Shown here: positions 44,162 through 52,671 of the stretch, one piece after another
Position numbering within the stretch: position 1 is the first letter of the stretch
Layout of the letters: the number at the start of each line of letters is the position of its first letter
NCBI GenBank assembly: GCA_949927415.1
Contig: CATLFB010000003.1
Location: 248,001-312,000, forward strand
Origin: an uncultured Candidatus Melainabacteria bacterium
GTDB taxonomy: Bacteria; Cyanobacteriota; Vampirovibrionia; Gastranaerophilales; Gastranaerophilaceae
Direction: 5' to 3'
DNA: 64,000 nt
The notes under the pieces: generated by a model
Told to the model about the DNA's origin: nothing
Database searches by the model: none
The model's input: the letters and a program-made list of their open reading frames with translations, nothing else
Program-made: the position numbers and the translations under genes

Positions 44162-45421
44162 ATGGATACACTTGTTTCACTGCGTTCTGAATTTTTTTCG
44201 AAATTGCTGGAAAAGGCACTTTATCTTTCAGTGATTACAGGTGTTGTGTGCTTGCAGGGTTTTATTCTGACCAATCCGATACTGGCAGATGAATTAAAAT
44301 TAGCGCAAAATACTGCCATGCCTGTTAATATTGAAAGTCTAAAAGAAAAAATAATGATGGAGATTTCGCCGGAAGCCAGAAAGAAAAATTTTGATGAAAA
44401 TATTCGCGCGAAATACCCGAAAGCCGTATTAACAGATGTTCAGGACGGTGTGAAACACATCAGGCTGACAAAATACTACAACGGCAAACCTGTCAGAATA
44501 AATCTTGTTGAAGTTGATTTTAAAGTTGCAAATAATATTGAAGTTGTTCCGGCACTTTCAACGCAGGAAAAACTTCAATCCAGACGCACAATTACAACTA
44601 TTGCAAAATCCGGAAATGCGATTGCCGCGATTAACGGAACATATTTTAAGCCGCAAACAGGGGTGCCTTTGGGAACTTTGATGATTGACGGCAAAATTTA
44701 TACAGGACCTGTATATGACAGAGCCGCACTTGGAATTTTTGATGACGGATTTGATGTTGCAAGGGTTCAGCTTAATGCCGAAATCATCGGGCGCGGAGTT
44801 AAAGTAAAAGTTGACAACATAAATCAGCCGAGAATGCTTTCAACATACGTTTTAGTATACACTCCGGAGTGGGGGAAATATTCACCCTATGCGCCGAAGT
44901 ACGGAATGAGTTTGAGGGTTGCGGACGGCCAAATAACAAAGGCCTCCGCTAACCCGCTCGAAATTCCCGAAAATGGTTATGTGATATCAGGGCCCAAAAA
45001 ACTTCTTGAACCGTTATTGAAAGACAAAGATGCAAAACTTGATATAAAGACGATACCTGAGTGGAAGAACGTTAAACACATTATAAGCGGCGGCCCGTAT
45101 CTGGTCAAAAACGGCGAAGTTTTTGTGGATATGACAGCACAAAAACTTGGGGCTGTCGGCGGTCGAAATCCCAGAACTGCGGTTGGCTATACTTCTGACA
45201 GCAATCTGATTTTAGTCGCAGTTGACGGGCGCGAGGGAAGTTCTATCGGGATGACTTTGATGGAGCTTGCCGGATTTATGAAATCTATTGGCTGTGTCGG
45301 TGCGATTAATCTTGACGGCGGTGGCTCGACTGTTATGTATGTTAACGGAAAAGTTGTCAACAATCCGCATATAAAAGGCGGAATTCCTTTATCAAATGCA
45401 CTTGTACTTTCTCAGAAATAA
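44162..45421 (+). CDS. phosphodiester glycosidase (NAGPA-type) exported protein
   Basis: The 419-residue protein has an N-terminal hydrophobic segment (ALYLSVITGVVCLQGFIL) ending ILADEL, then a phosphodiester glycosidase domain like that of the mannose-6-phosphate uncovering enzyme. Family marks are AIAAINGTYFKP, ISGGPYLVKNGEVF, GGRNPRTAVGY and the C-terminal INLDGGGSTVMYVNG. Bacterial members act on envelope or exopolysaccharide phosphodiesters; the substrate here is unknown. The frame is open 22 codons upstream, but GAAAGG lies at proper spacing for the ATG at 44162. Confidence 0.88.
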   Translation: MDTLVSLRSEFFSKLLEKALYLSVITGVVCLQGFILTNPILADELKLAQNTAMPVNIESLKEKIMMEISPEARKKNFDENIRAKYPKAVLTDVQDGVKHIRLTKYYNGKPVRINLVEVDFKVANNIEVVPALSTQEKLQSRRTITTIAKSGNAIAAINGTYFKPQTGVPLGTLMIDGKIYTGPVYDRAALGIFDDGFDVARVQLNAEIIGRGVKVKVDNINQPRMLSTYVLVYTPEWGKYSPYAPKYGMSLRVADGQITKASANPLEIPENGYVISGPKKLLEPLLKDKDAKLDIKTIPEWKNVKHIISGGPYLVKNGEVFVDMTAQKLGAVGGRNPRTAVGYTSDSNLILVAVDGREGSSIGMTLMELAGFMKSIGCVGAINLDGGGSTVMYVNGKVVNNPHIKGGIPLSNALVLSQK

Positions 45422-45733
45422 ATTTCTCAATTCCTAAAAGCGATATAGGCCGGGTTGTCATTAGGAGGTCAAAGCCCATAGCAAGCCGGCTGATTTGAAG
45501 GGCTTAAAGGTTTTGGGCCGTATGCAGAGATTCTGACATAATATGCAGAAAATTTTTTGTTTGTCCAAGTTTAAATTTTTATAGCAATCAAAAAGCAAAG
45601 GCTGGATTCTTTTGCCCTTCGGGCTCAGAATGACTCACGATATTCAACTCACAATAAGTAAAAATCGATACCTCATACGTTATAATGCTTACTCAATAGC
45701 ACACACCCCGTCATTGCTCCGGCGGGGTTTATT
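45422..45733. other. 312-base intergenic region with hairpins and a repeat-like segment
   Basis: No gene is seen. The left part (45440-45525) is unusually G+C rich and could fold (AAGCCC with GGGCTT; GCCGG with CCGGC). The segment 45601-45634 (GGATTCTTTTGCCC then TTCGGGCTCAGAATGAC) looks like a dispersed repeat type known from many bacterial genomes. The right end has a terminator at 45705. Confidence 0.45.
45601..45634. repeat. dispersed-repeat-like segment
   Basis: GGATTCTTTTGCCCTTCGGG followed by CTCAGAATGAC contains short self-complementary parts (GCCCTTCGGGC) and (GATTCT with AGAATG) and resembles repeats scattered in many genomes. No second copy occurs in this window. Confidence 0.4.
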
Positions 45734-45735
45734 TT
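45705..45735 (+). terminator. intrinsic terminator
   Basis: ACCCCG pairs with CGGGGT across a 12-base loop, followed by TTATTTTAT. It lies 284 bases past the glycosidase stop, so either the transcript has a long tail or an unannotated RNA lies between. Confidence 0.65.
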
Positions 45736-46144
45736 ATCTTACATTCATATCAATTATGTTGGAAACCCAAGGGATTCTGCTGTATTTACCCATAAATGAT
45801 GTGATTGCCAGGTAGAAAAGCAAAATGTATATAGCAGTCTGAATTACGGAATAACCAAACAGAACAGGCGAATTAAATATAAATACAATTTTTGCCGCCA
45901 GAAGGTTGATAAAAGGTATCATTCCGAGCATATTTAGTATAAATCCGAGAATCATGCACAAAAGCACATACCCGATTGATATGAATATTGACTGAAAAAT
46001 ATGATATTGCAGAAATTTTGTCAGGTGTGTTTTCCTTATCAGTCCGATTATCAGCCACACAAATCCGACAAAGCCCATAGTTAAATAACTAAGTCCCGCA
46101 ACAATTCGCTCAATCATATAAGGTTTTTCATGTTTGTAATGCAT
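45734..46144 (-). CDS. Tic20/DUF4870-like membrane protein
   Basis: The 136-residue protein has four membrane segments (AGLSYLTMGFVGFVWLIIGL, IFISIGYVLLCMILGFIL, INLLAAKIVFIF, AIYILLFYLAITSF) and the loop THLTKFLQYHIFQSIF, similar to small four-helix proteins of the Tic20 and DUF4870 types common in Cyanobacteria. The assignment is tentative; the role in bacteria is not known. It starts one base after the upstream TPR gene stop, so the two are one operon. Confidence 0.7.
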   Translation of the reverse strand: MHYKHEKPYMIERIVAGLSYLTMGFVGFVWLIIGLIRKTHLTKFLQYHIFQSIFISIGYVLLCMILGFILNMLGMIPFINLLAAKIVFIFNSPVLFGYSVIQTAIYILLFYLAITSFMGKYSRIPWVSNIIDMNVR

Positions 46145-46145
46145 T

Positions 46146-47222
46146 TTATGCGCTTTCTAATTCGCCGCGGCGCTTTTTGTCGATGTATTCTTCCAAAACC
46201 TGATAATAGACAAGTTTATGTTCATCGTTTTCAGGTTCAATCTTGATTGCTGAACGATATGACGCAATAGATTTTTCAATTTCGCCTCTGAGATAGTGTG
46301 CGTTGCCTAAGAGCATATACACCTGCGCATTGTTCGGCGAAATCTTGAGCGCTTGTTTATACAAATCCATTGCTTCATCAAGTCTTTTAATATTCGCATA
46401 CAAATTCGCAAGAAGAAGATATGCATTAATTTCTTTTGGTGAAGTTTTAATTGCGCGTTTGTACATTTCAATTGCCATCTCTGTTTCTTTGAATTCTGAA
46501 AGTGCAATTGAGTAGCAAATGTAGGCTTTATAATTGTCGCCTTCCATTTTTAAGGCTTTTTCAAAGTAATTATAAGCTTTTTCGCGTTCTTTCATCAGTG
46601 TCAAAGTGTTTCCGATGCAAATTGCAACAATTTTGTTGTCAGGGTTAAGTGCAAAGACTCGTTTGTACAAATCAAGTGCGGTTTCGTAGTCAAAAAGTTT
46701 GAAGCAGACATTACCCATATCCACAAGCGCCGTAATGTTTTCAGGGTCAAGCGAAAGCGCTTTTTCATAATACGCTCTTGCTTCCACATAATCTTCATTA
46801 TCCTGATAAAGAAGTGCAATTGCGTTGTAGATTTCAGGATTTGAAGAGCACAAATCTATGGCTCTGTTATAGTAAAACAGGGCTTTTGGGAAGTTTTTCC
46901 ATTCAGCGAAAACATTTCCGATGTTGTAATAAATCAGGAAGTTTTTCGGATTAATTTCTAACGCTCTGTTGTAGTAGGAAAGCGATTTTCTGAAATCTCT
47001 TTCATAAAACCACATTGTGCCCATTCCGACTAATGCCTCAACATCATTCGGAGCGATTGTCAAAAGGCTTTCTAATACTGACATAACCTTATCATAATCC
47101 TGTTTTTCAAGGTACAATTTTGATAAAGCATGATAATTGGCCGCATTTTGCGGGTCTTTTGCCATTGCAATAATGGCATCTTCTATTTGTCTGTCCAAAT
47201 CTTTGTTTTCTATATTTTCCAT
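46146..47222 (-). CDS. TPR-repeat protein with about nine repeats
   Basis: The 358 residues are nine or so canonical tetratricopeptide repeats from about 15 to 345, for example VEALVGMGTMWFYERDFRKS and AQVYMLLGNAHYLRGEIEKS. There is no signal peptide or other domain, so it is a cytoplasmic scaffold of unknown partners. The four-helix membrane protein follows directly and may be one partner. A second array of this kind is at 39253. Confidence 0.88.
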   Translation of the reverse strand: MENIENKDLDRQIEDAIIAMAKDPQNAANYHALSKLYLEKQDYDKVMSVLESLLTIAPNDVEALVGMGTMWFYERDFRKSLSYYNRALEINPKNFLIYYNIGNVFAEWKNFPKALFYYNRAIDLCSSNPEIYNAIALLYQDNEDYVEARAYYEKALSLDPENITALVDMGNVCFKLFDYETALDLYKRVFALNPDNKIVAICIGNTLTLMKEREKAYNYFEKALKMEGDNYKAYICYSIALSEFKETEMAIEMYKRAIKTSPKEINAYLLLANLYANIKRLDEAMDLYKQALKISPNNAQVYMLLGNAHYLRGEIEKSIASYRSAIKIEPENDEHKLVYYQVLEEYIDKKRRGELESA

Positions 47223-47274
47223 GTCTTCATTTTAACTTAATTTTTTATATTTGTAAAACTATTGAGAAATGTAA

Positions 47275-47303
47275 CGGGCATGTTTCTTATCCAAACATGC
47301 CCG
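47275..47303 (-). terminator. hairpin after rsfS
   Basis: CGGGCATGTTT and AAACATGCCCG form a perfect 11-bp stem just past the rsfS stop. The following T-tract on the minus strand is weak. Confidence 0.6.
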
Positions 47304-47310
47304 CTTGTAT

Positions 47311-47706
47311 TTATTGGTTGTATTTTGAAAACTCTTTGGATTCTTCTCTCCACTCGTCTTCCGGAATACTGAAAGCATTGTTCCAGAATTTTTCGATTGC
47401 GTAAGTTTCACGTTCATCCCTGTGCAGAATGTGAACAACAACATCGCCGAAATCGAGTAAGTTCCAACGGTTTTTGACGTCGTTTTCTGCTCTTAAAGGC
47501 GGTCTGTTCAATTCTTTTTTCGTTCTTTCCTTAACAGTTTCCATCAGAGCTTTTACATGAGGCGTAGAATCCCCTGTTGCAATTACAAAGAAGTCTGCCA
47601 TTGAAGAAACATGGCTTATGTTTAGTATCGAAATATTTTTGCCTAATTTGTCATCAAGCATTGCCGCAATAATGCAGGCGAGTTTGTGAGAAGTCATTTG
47701 TTCCAA
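47311..47706 (-). CDS. rsfS: ribosome silencing factor
   Basis: RsfS (Iojap) binds L14 and blocks subunit joining when nutrients are scarce. The 131 residues show DKLGKNISILNISHVSSMAD, ADFFVIATGDSTPHVKAL and WNLLDFGDVVVHILHRDERE, all family hallmarks. The start may be TTG at 47706 (AGGACGG at good distance) or ATG at 47697. It lies 11 bases after rpiB in the same operon. Confidence 0.95.
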   Translation of the reverse strand: MEQMTSHKLACIIAAMLDDKLGKNISILNISHVSSMADFFVIATGDSTPHVKALMETVKERTKKELNRPPLRAENDVKNRWNLLDFGDVVVHILHRDERETYAIEKFWNNAFSIPEDEWREESKEFSKYNQ

Positions 47707-47717
47707 AGTTGTCCGTC

Positions 47718-48152
47718 CTATTCTATAATGTCTACACGGCGTTTGTGTCTTCCGCCTTCAAAACCTGTTTTCAGCCAGATATCAACGATATCAAGCGCTA
47801 AGTGTTCACCGATTACGCGTTCTCCTAGGCAAAGTACATTAGCGTTGTTGTGCGCTCTTGAAACCCTTGCTGAATATGTGTCGCCGCAAAGTGCCGCGCG
47901 AATTCCGCGTACCTTATTGGCCGCAATTGACATTCCGATTCCGGTTCCGCAAACAAGAATTCCGCGGTTTGATTTGCCTGAAATTACTCTTTCTGCAACT
48001 GCACGCGCAATTTCAGGATAATCGCACGCCTCGCGCGTAAGAGTTCCTAAATCAACGTAAGGTATGTTTCTTGCTTTTAAATAATCAATAATTTTTTCTT
48101 TATACAAAAAACCGCCATGGTCTGAACCTATTGCAACCTTCAAATCTTCCAT
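47718..48152 (-). CDS. rpiB: ribose 5-phosphate isomerase B
   Basis: RpiB interconverts ribose and ribulose 5-phosphate. The 144-residue protein has SDHGGFLYKE (10-19), the catalytic Cys68 in ILVCGTGIGMSIAANK and RAHNNANVLCLGERV near 100. The start at 48152 follows AAAGGGG and begins at the family N-terminus (MEDLKVAIGSDHGG); sixteen open codons upstream are not needed. Confidence 0.95.
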   Translation of the reverse strand: MEDLKVAIGSDHGGFLYKEKIIDYLKARNIPYVDLGTLTREACDYPEIARAVAERVISGKSNRGILVCGTGIGMSIAANKVRGIRAALCGDTYSARVSRAHNNANVLCLGERVIGEHLALDIVDIWLKTGFEGGRHKRRVDIIE

Positions 48153-48263
48153 ATAAACACCCCTTTCATAAAACTGAGGACGAAAACGTCCGATATTCAA
48201 TAACTGTTTTCATTATAATAGTTTTTTGAATATCTTGCAAGTGGGGATAAAATATTTTTATAA

Positions 48264-48446
48264 TTAAGCCATCAAATTATTATTAAGAGGATCTGAATTT
48301 GGGTTAATAGCGTCAAACATATTTTGAGTTGTATCAAGGGTAATTCCATTTTCAGCCTGCATAGCTTTAAATCTGACATCTTCAAGGCTGTCTCCGGTAA
48401 CTGTGACTTCTTTTCCGTCCGGATCAGTTACTGTCTTGCTGTAGGT
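48264..48446 (-). pseudogene. continuation of the coiled-coil protein after an in-frame TGA
   Basis: Directly after the TGA at 48447-48449 the same frame stays open for 60 codons to TAA at 48264-48266. It reads TYSKTVTDPDGKEVTVTGDS then LEDVRFKAMQ, a repeat of TYSKTIKGADGNNVTITGKT in the preceding part, so it was once translated with it. At the matching place in the first repeat GGA (Gly) stands where TGA is here, a single-base change. Confidence 0.75.
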
Positions 48447-49070
48447 TCAGTCTTCATTTTTTGTAATGCCTTCTTCTTGAAGTTGTAATGCTTCTGCATT
48501 GTCGCCTTCAGCCGCAGATGCTTTTGAGCGTACTTCTGCAGGTGTTTTTCCGGTAATAGTTACATTATTGCCGTCTGCGCCTTTAATTGTTTTAGAATAG
48601 GTTCCGTCATCGTTTTTCGTGATGCCTTCCTGATAAAGCTGTGATGCTTCTTTCAGTTCGGCGTTTTCGCGGCGTGCGGCTTCAAGTTTACGATTGATTT
48701 CAGCCATTTGCTGCTGTTGTTGTTGCAATTGAGCCCTGATTTCCGGATTTTGAATTTCGGGAGTGTCGGCAACAGATTCTTTTTTCCCTGTAAATGCACT
48801 TAGAAGGGCGCCTGTAAAGCTTGTTACAACACCGGTTCCAAGAAGCCATTTCTCAGCTTTTGAAAGTCCGGGATTGTAAGAGCCTGGATACATTCCGTTG
48901 TTATATGATTGTCCGTATGGAAAAATCGGCGTATCTATACCCATGCTGCCATATCCGCCCCAATTATTTATTGTTGTTTCTTTGGCGTTGATGTTTATAT
49001 TAGGGCTTCTGCCTAAATTTAATCTTTCTGTTTGCATTGTATAGCCGCTTTTGCCAACCATCCATCCCAT
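48447..49070 (-). CDS. coiled-coil protein with NININ motif, truncated by TGA
   Basis: The 207-residue product has an N-terminal block RSPNININAKETTINNWGG, a hydrophobic helix in SKAEKWLLGTGVVTSFTGALL near 80-100, a Gln-rich coiled coil (AQLQQQQQQMAEINRKLEAA) and a repeated beta-type unit (EGITKNDDGTYSKT, TITGKTPAEVRSKA). The TGA after EEGITKNED breaks the second copy of the unit. The neighbour at 49090 has the same layout, so they are paralogues. Function unknown; association with the membrane by the single helix is plausible. Confidence 0.75.
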   Translation of the reverse strand: MGWMVGKSGYTMQTERLNLGRSPNININAKETTINNWGGYGSMGIDTPIFPYGQSYNNGMYPGSYNPGLSKAEKWLLGTGVVTSFTGALLSAFTGKKESVADTPEIQNPEIRAQLQQQQQQMAEINRKLEAARRENAELKEASQLYQEGITKNDDGTYSKTIKGADGNNVTITGKTPAEVRSKASAAEGDNAEALQLQEEGITKNED

Positions 49071-49089
49071 TTTGGGTGTTCTCCTCTTT

Positions 49090-49995
49090 TTAAGCTTGTG
49101 CTGATTGTTGTTTTTTGCCTTCTTCTTCAGCCGCCGCCTTTGCTTCGGCTTCTGTATTGTATTGACCTGCCAAATCTTTTCCGTTTAGCGTTGCAACCCA
49201 GTGTGAACCTGCCTGACGCGCTCCGCTTTGATATATTTCAAATTTTTGGTCAGTTAATGTGAATGTTTGTTCTGCAACTGTTCCTGATTTATCGTAAGTG
49301 TAAGTTTTTCCGTTTACCGTTACTTCGTTTGGAAGTTCAATATCTCCGGCTTTTAGAGCTTTACCCTTGAAAATTTCTCTTGCTAAAGCCATAATTTCGC
49401 TGTGGGTTAAAGCTTTTCCGCCTTCGCCTTTATATTTGCCTGCGATAATGCTGTATCCTGTATCACCGGTTACAGTTCCGTCGGCATTTTTCTTCGCGCG
49501 TACGGTGTATGTTGAAGTTCCGTTGTTATCTTTTACTTCTCTTGCTCCGGCAGTAAAGTCAGCATTTTGATTTTGCTGTGCCTGCGAGGCTGCTCTTGTT
49601 GCTGCAACTTCATCTACTGCTGCCTGTCTTCTGGCTGCGGCCTGTTCGCGTAATCGTTGGTTTTCTGTATTTGTCGCATCTAAATCTCTCTGTATTTGAT
49701 CAAGTTTTGCCTGATTGTCCGCCAGTGTTGCCTGCATATCATCCATTACTTTTTGTGTTTTATCCGGCAATGCTCCCAACACGGCTCCGCCTATTGTCGC
49801 GACAGCTCCAATTCCCAACAGCCATTTTTCACCTTTGCTCAATCTGGGATCCTGATAATAACCATAGGAGGGCGTCGGAAATAATGCACCATTATTAATC
49901 GTGGTTTTTTGAATATTTATGTTTATTGAATTTCCGTGATAGCCGCGTAGTGTACCGGCTCTGCAAGGTTGTAAATTTATCGGGTGTCCGCCCAT
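49090..49995 (-). CDS. coiled-coil protein with NININ motif, paralogue
   Basis: The 301-residue protein begins MGGHPINLQPCRAGTLRGYH and has the block NSININIQKTTINNGA near 22-37, a hydrophobic helix LSKGEKWLLGIGAVATIGGA near 52-71, a coiled coil (QAKLDQIQRDLDATNTENQR) at 85-150 and a beta-rich C-terminal half with an Ala/Glu tail. The first three parts align with the downstream paralogue. AAGGAGTCG precedes the ATG. It may be a structural surface or cytoplasmic filament-like protein, which is a guess only. Confidence 0.75.
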   Translation of the reverse strand: MGGHPINLQPCRAGTLRGYHGNSININIQKTTINNGALFPTPSYGYYQDPRLSKGEKWLLGIGAVATIGGAVLGALPDKTQKVMDDMQATLADNQAKLDQIQRDLDATNTENQRLREQAAARRQAAVDEVAATRAASQAQQNQNADFTAGAREVKDNNGTSTYTVRAKKNADGTVTGDTGYSIIAGKYKGEGGKALTHSEIMALAREIFKGKALKAGDIELPNEVTVNGKTYTYDKSGTVAEQTFTLTDQKFEIYQSGARQAGSHWVATLNGKDLAGQYNTEAEAKAAAEEEGKKQQSAQA

Positions 49996-50250
49996 AAACG
50001 ACTCCTTTGTATCTGATTTCTTATATATATAAAGTATATAACTATTTATATAATTTCAATTTGTCCGGAAATTTTTACAATACTTAATATATACAAAATC
50101 CCTATTATATATATGCCCAAATTTTGGAAATTTTTACAACTAAATATTAATGCTGCAAAGTGAATGAAAGCTATGGAGTAAAAGACTTTCTCTTTAAATT
50201 GATTTTACCTGCAATTTTTAGCTGTAATTTTGCGATAAATGCGCTAATCA
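49996..50250. promoter_or_regulatory. AT-rich region with a 14-base direct repeat
   Basis: GGAAATTTTTACAA occurs at 50067-50080 and again at 50126-50139. On the minus strand each copy reads TTGTAAAAATTTCC and could provide -35 elements for the downstream coiled-coil genes. No gene is visible in the region. Confidence 0.45.
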
Positions 50251-52635
50251 TTAAATATCCAATCCTGAAAACAGTTGGAGGCTTGAGGCTGAATTAAGGC
50301 CGGGATAATCTTCGATATTGTAATTTTTCAAAAAATCAATGGCTTCGTTGCGTGCTTTTTCAAGAATTTCGGCATCTCTTACGATATCGGAGATAATTAA
50401 ATCAGGAAGTCCGCTCTGGCGGGTTCCGAGGAATTCTCCGGGCCCGCGAAGCTGTAAATCTTTTTCCGCGATTACAAATCCGTCATTTGTTTGGGTCATG
50501 ATTGAGAGGCGTTCACGGGTTTCTTGTGAGCGGGAAGGGCTGACAAGAACGCAGTATGACTGAAGACTGTTTCGGCCGACGCGCCCGCGAAGCTGGTGAA
50601 GCTGGCTTAGCCCGAAACGTTCTGCGTTTTCGATTACCATAACAGTTGCATTCGGTACGTCCACGCCGACCTCGACAACTGTTGTCGAGACAAGAATGTC
50701 GTATTTTTTATTTTTAAAATCAGCCATCACCTGTTCTTTTTCATCATTTTTTAGTTTCCCATGCAAAAGCCCGATTTTGAACTGCGGAAAAACTTCCTCG
50801 CTAAGCCGTTCGGCTTCCTGAGTTGCGGCTTTGGCAGAAAGAGTTTCGCTCTCATCAATAAGCGGATAAACAACATAAGCCTGACGACCGGCCTCAACTT
50901 CGCGCTGAATCAGGTCATAGACGCTTTTGTGTGATGATGTGAGGGTTGTTTTTATGGGAAGTCTGCCTTTTGGAAGTTCATCAATTATTGTCAAATCCAA
51001 ATCGCCATGAACCGTGAGGGCTAATGTCCGCGGAATTGGGGTTGCGGTCATTGTGAGCATTTGCGGGTTTTGGGATTTTTTCTTAAGAATGTTTCGCTGT
51101 TTTACGCCAAATCTGTGCTGTTCATCAACAACGATTGCGCCGAGGTTGTTAAAATCAATTGAATCTTGAATTAGAGCGTGGGTTCCGACAGCGATGTGGG
51201 TCTGGCCGTTTCGCAAATCAGTTTGGAATTTTTCGCGTTCTTTTTTGCGCTGACTTCCAAGGAAAAGGCCGACGCTTAAGCCAAGTGGTGTAAGCCAGTT
51301 TACAAGGTTGTTGTAGTGTTGCTGGGCAAGGATTTCTGTTGGCGCCATAAGCGCGCCCTGATAGCCGTTTTCGACACCCGCAAGGAGCATTATGCAGGCA
51401 ACAACGGTTTTTCCGCTGCCGACATCGCCCTGAAGGAGCCGCGCCATGGGTTGTTCTGAATTCAGGTCGTTTAGAATTTCGCTGACGGCTTTTTTCTGGC
51501 CGCCTGTGAGTTCAAATGGAAGGCTGTTGATGAAATTATGAACAAGCCCGCCCGTGTTGATTTTGAGTGCAAGTGCAGAATGTTTGTTGTTCTCGTTTCG
51601 AAGTCGCGCCATTTTAAGCTGGACAATGAATAATTCTTCAAAAATCAGGCTGAAACGCGCTTTTTCCAAAAGTTCCTGATTCTCCGGAAAATGAATTTGT
51701 TCAATTGCTGTTTTTTTATCTAAAAGCTGATATTTTTCGCGAAGATAGTCGGGCAGAATATCTTTGATGCTATCTTTGTAAAGCTGGATTGCGTTGTGGA
51801 TTGCGCGGCGAAGGGTTTTGACATTCAGGTTTTCGCAAACAGTATAAATCGGAACAATGCGTGCCATATTAAGGTTTGACTGGCCGCTTTCGAGGAATTC
51901 GCCGGTCATGATTGAATATGTCGGCTTGTCAAATGTAAGGCGATGGTCAAAGTTATTCAATTTAACGGTTCCGGAAACCATTATTCCAGCATTCTGCGGA
52001 AACTGCGACTTAGTTCTTTCTAGCGTGAAACGGTTGCCTTTTGCCTGAAAAAAGCCGAGTTCTATGTATCCGCTTTCGTCTGCGATTTTGACTTTCACTA
52101 CAGATAAATTATTTTTGGAATTGAAGGCTGAAACTGATTTGATATAGCCAAAAACTGTTGTCGATTGGCCTTCTTTAAGGTTTTTGATGAGAGTTCTGCT
52201 TGAATAGTCGATGTGTTTTCGCGGAAGGTAGAAAATCAAATCCTGCGCAGTGTAGATTCCAAGTTTGTTTAGAGAATAAGCAACTTTTGGCCCGACGCCT
52301 TTTACGTATGTTACATCAGTCTCAGATGGGGGCTTGAGAGGTGCCGTTGAGCCTGTTTGAATTTCATCCGGAGTATCTTTTTTGATTTCGGATTTAATGA
52401 CTTTTATAAGATGGTCAATTGCGCGCCTGCGCTCGTTTACGGAGGCATGCGGGTAATGTTCGAAGGATTCTGCAATAACCGCCCATTTCGGATTCTTTTT
52501 GGAAAGTTTGTAGTATTTTTTCGCCTCGTTTCTGATGAAGCGCGAAAATGTCTGCGTTTTTCCGTGAATATCTATGTAGCGGTGCTTAACTTCCACATCA
52601 ATCGCGATTTTTAGTTTGTCCAAGTCCTCAATCAT
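50251..52635 (-). CDS. recG: ATP-dependent DNA helicase RecG
   Basis: RecG remodels stalled forks and branched DNA. The 794-residue protein has an N-terminal extension of about 110 residues, the wedge OB domain (SSRTLIKNLKEGQSTTVFGY region), Walker A GDVGSGKTVVA near 405, DEQH in VVDEQHRFGVKQR near 505, and motif VI (QLRGRVGRNSLQSYC) near 695. The extension is typical of larger cyanobacterial-type RecG. The ATG is not preceded by a Shine-Dalgarno; TAAAAT lies six bases upstream. Confidence 0.96.
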   Translation of the reverse strand: MIEDLDKLKIAIDVEVKHRYIDIHGKTQTFSRFIRNEAKKYYKLSKKNPKWAVIAESFEHYPHASVNERRRAIDHLIKVIKSEIKKDTPDEIQTGSTAPLKPPSETDVTYVKGVGPKVAYSLNKLGIYTAQDLIFYLPRKHIDYSSRTLIKNLKEGQSTTVFGYIKSVSAFNSKNNLSVVKVKIADESGYIELGFFQAKGNRFTLERTKSQFPQNAGIMVSGTVKLNNFDHRLTFDKPTYSIMTGEFLESGQSNLNMARIVPIYTVCENLNVKTLRRAIHNAIQLYKDSIKDILPDYLREKYQLLDKKTAIEQIHFPENQELLEKARFSLIFEELFIVQLKMARLRNENNKHSALALKINTGGLVHNFINSLPFELTGGQKKAVSEILNDLNSEQPMARLLQGDVGSGKTVVACIMLLAGVENGYQGALMAPTEILAQQHYNNLVNWLTPLGLSVGLFLGSQRKKEREKFQTDLRNGQTHIAVGTHALIQDSIDFNNLGAIVVDEQHRFGVKQRNILKKKSQNPQMLTMTATPIPRTLALTVHGDLDLTIIDELPKGRLPIKTTLTSSHKSVYDLIQREVEAGRQAYVVYPLIDESETLSAKAATQEAERLSEEVFPQFKIGLLHGKLKNDEKEQVMADFKNKKYDILVSTTVVEVGVDVPNATVMVIENAERFGLSQLHQLRGRVGRNSLQSYCVLVSPSRSQETRERLSIMTQTNDGFVIAEKDLQLRGPGEFLGTRQSGLPDLIISDIVRDAEILEKARNEAIDFLKNYNIEDYPGLNSASSLQLFSGLDI

Positions 52636-52671
52636 ATAATTATTTTAGCATAAGATTTGTGTGAGGGCAGA

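Noticed and set aside
45440-45525. SRP RNA, 6S RNA or tmRNA
   Set aside because: The characteristic loops and the tmRNA tag frame with tRNA-like end are missing.
48447-48449. UGA recoded as glycine, as in Gracilibacteria or SR1
   Set aside because: TGA ends birA, the Xre regulator and the MalG-like permease at their family ends, and most proteins keep normal GGN glycine codons. A single nonsense change is simpler.
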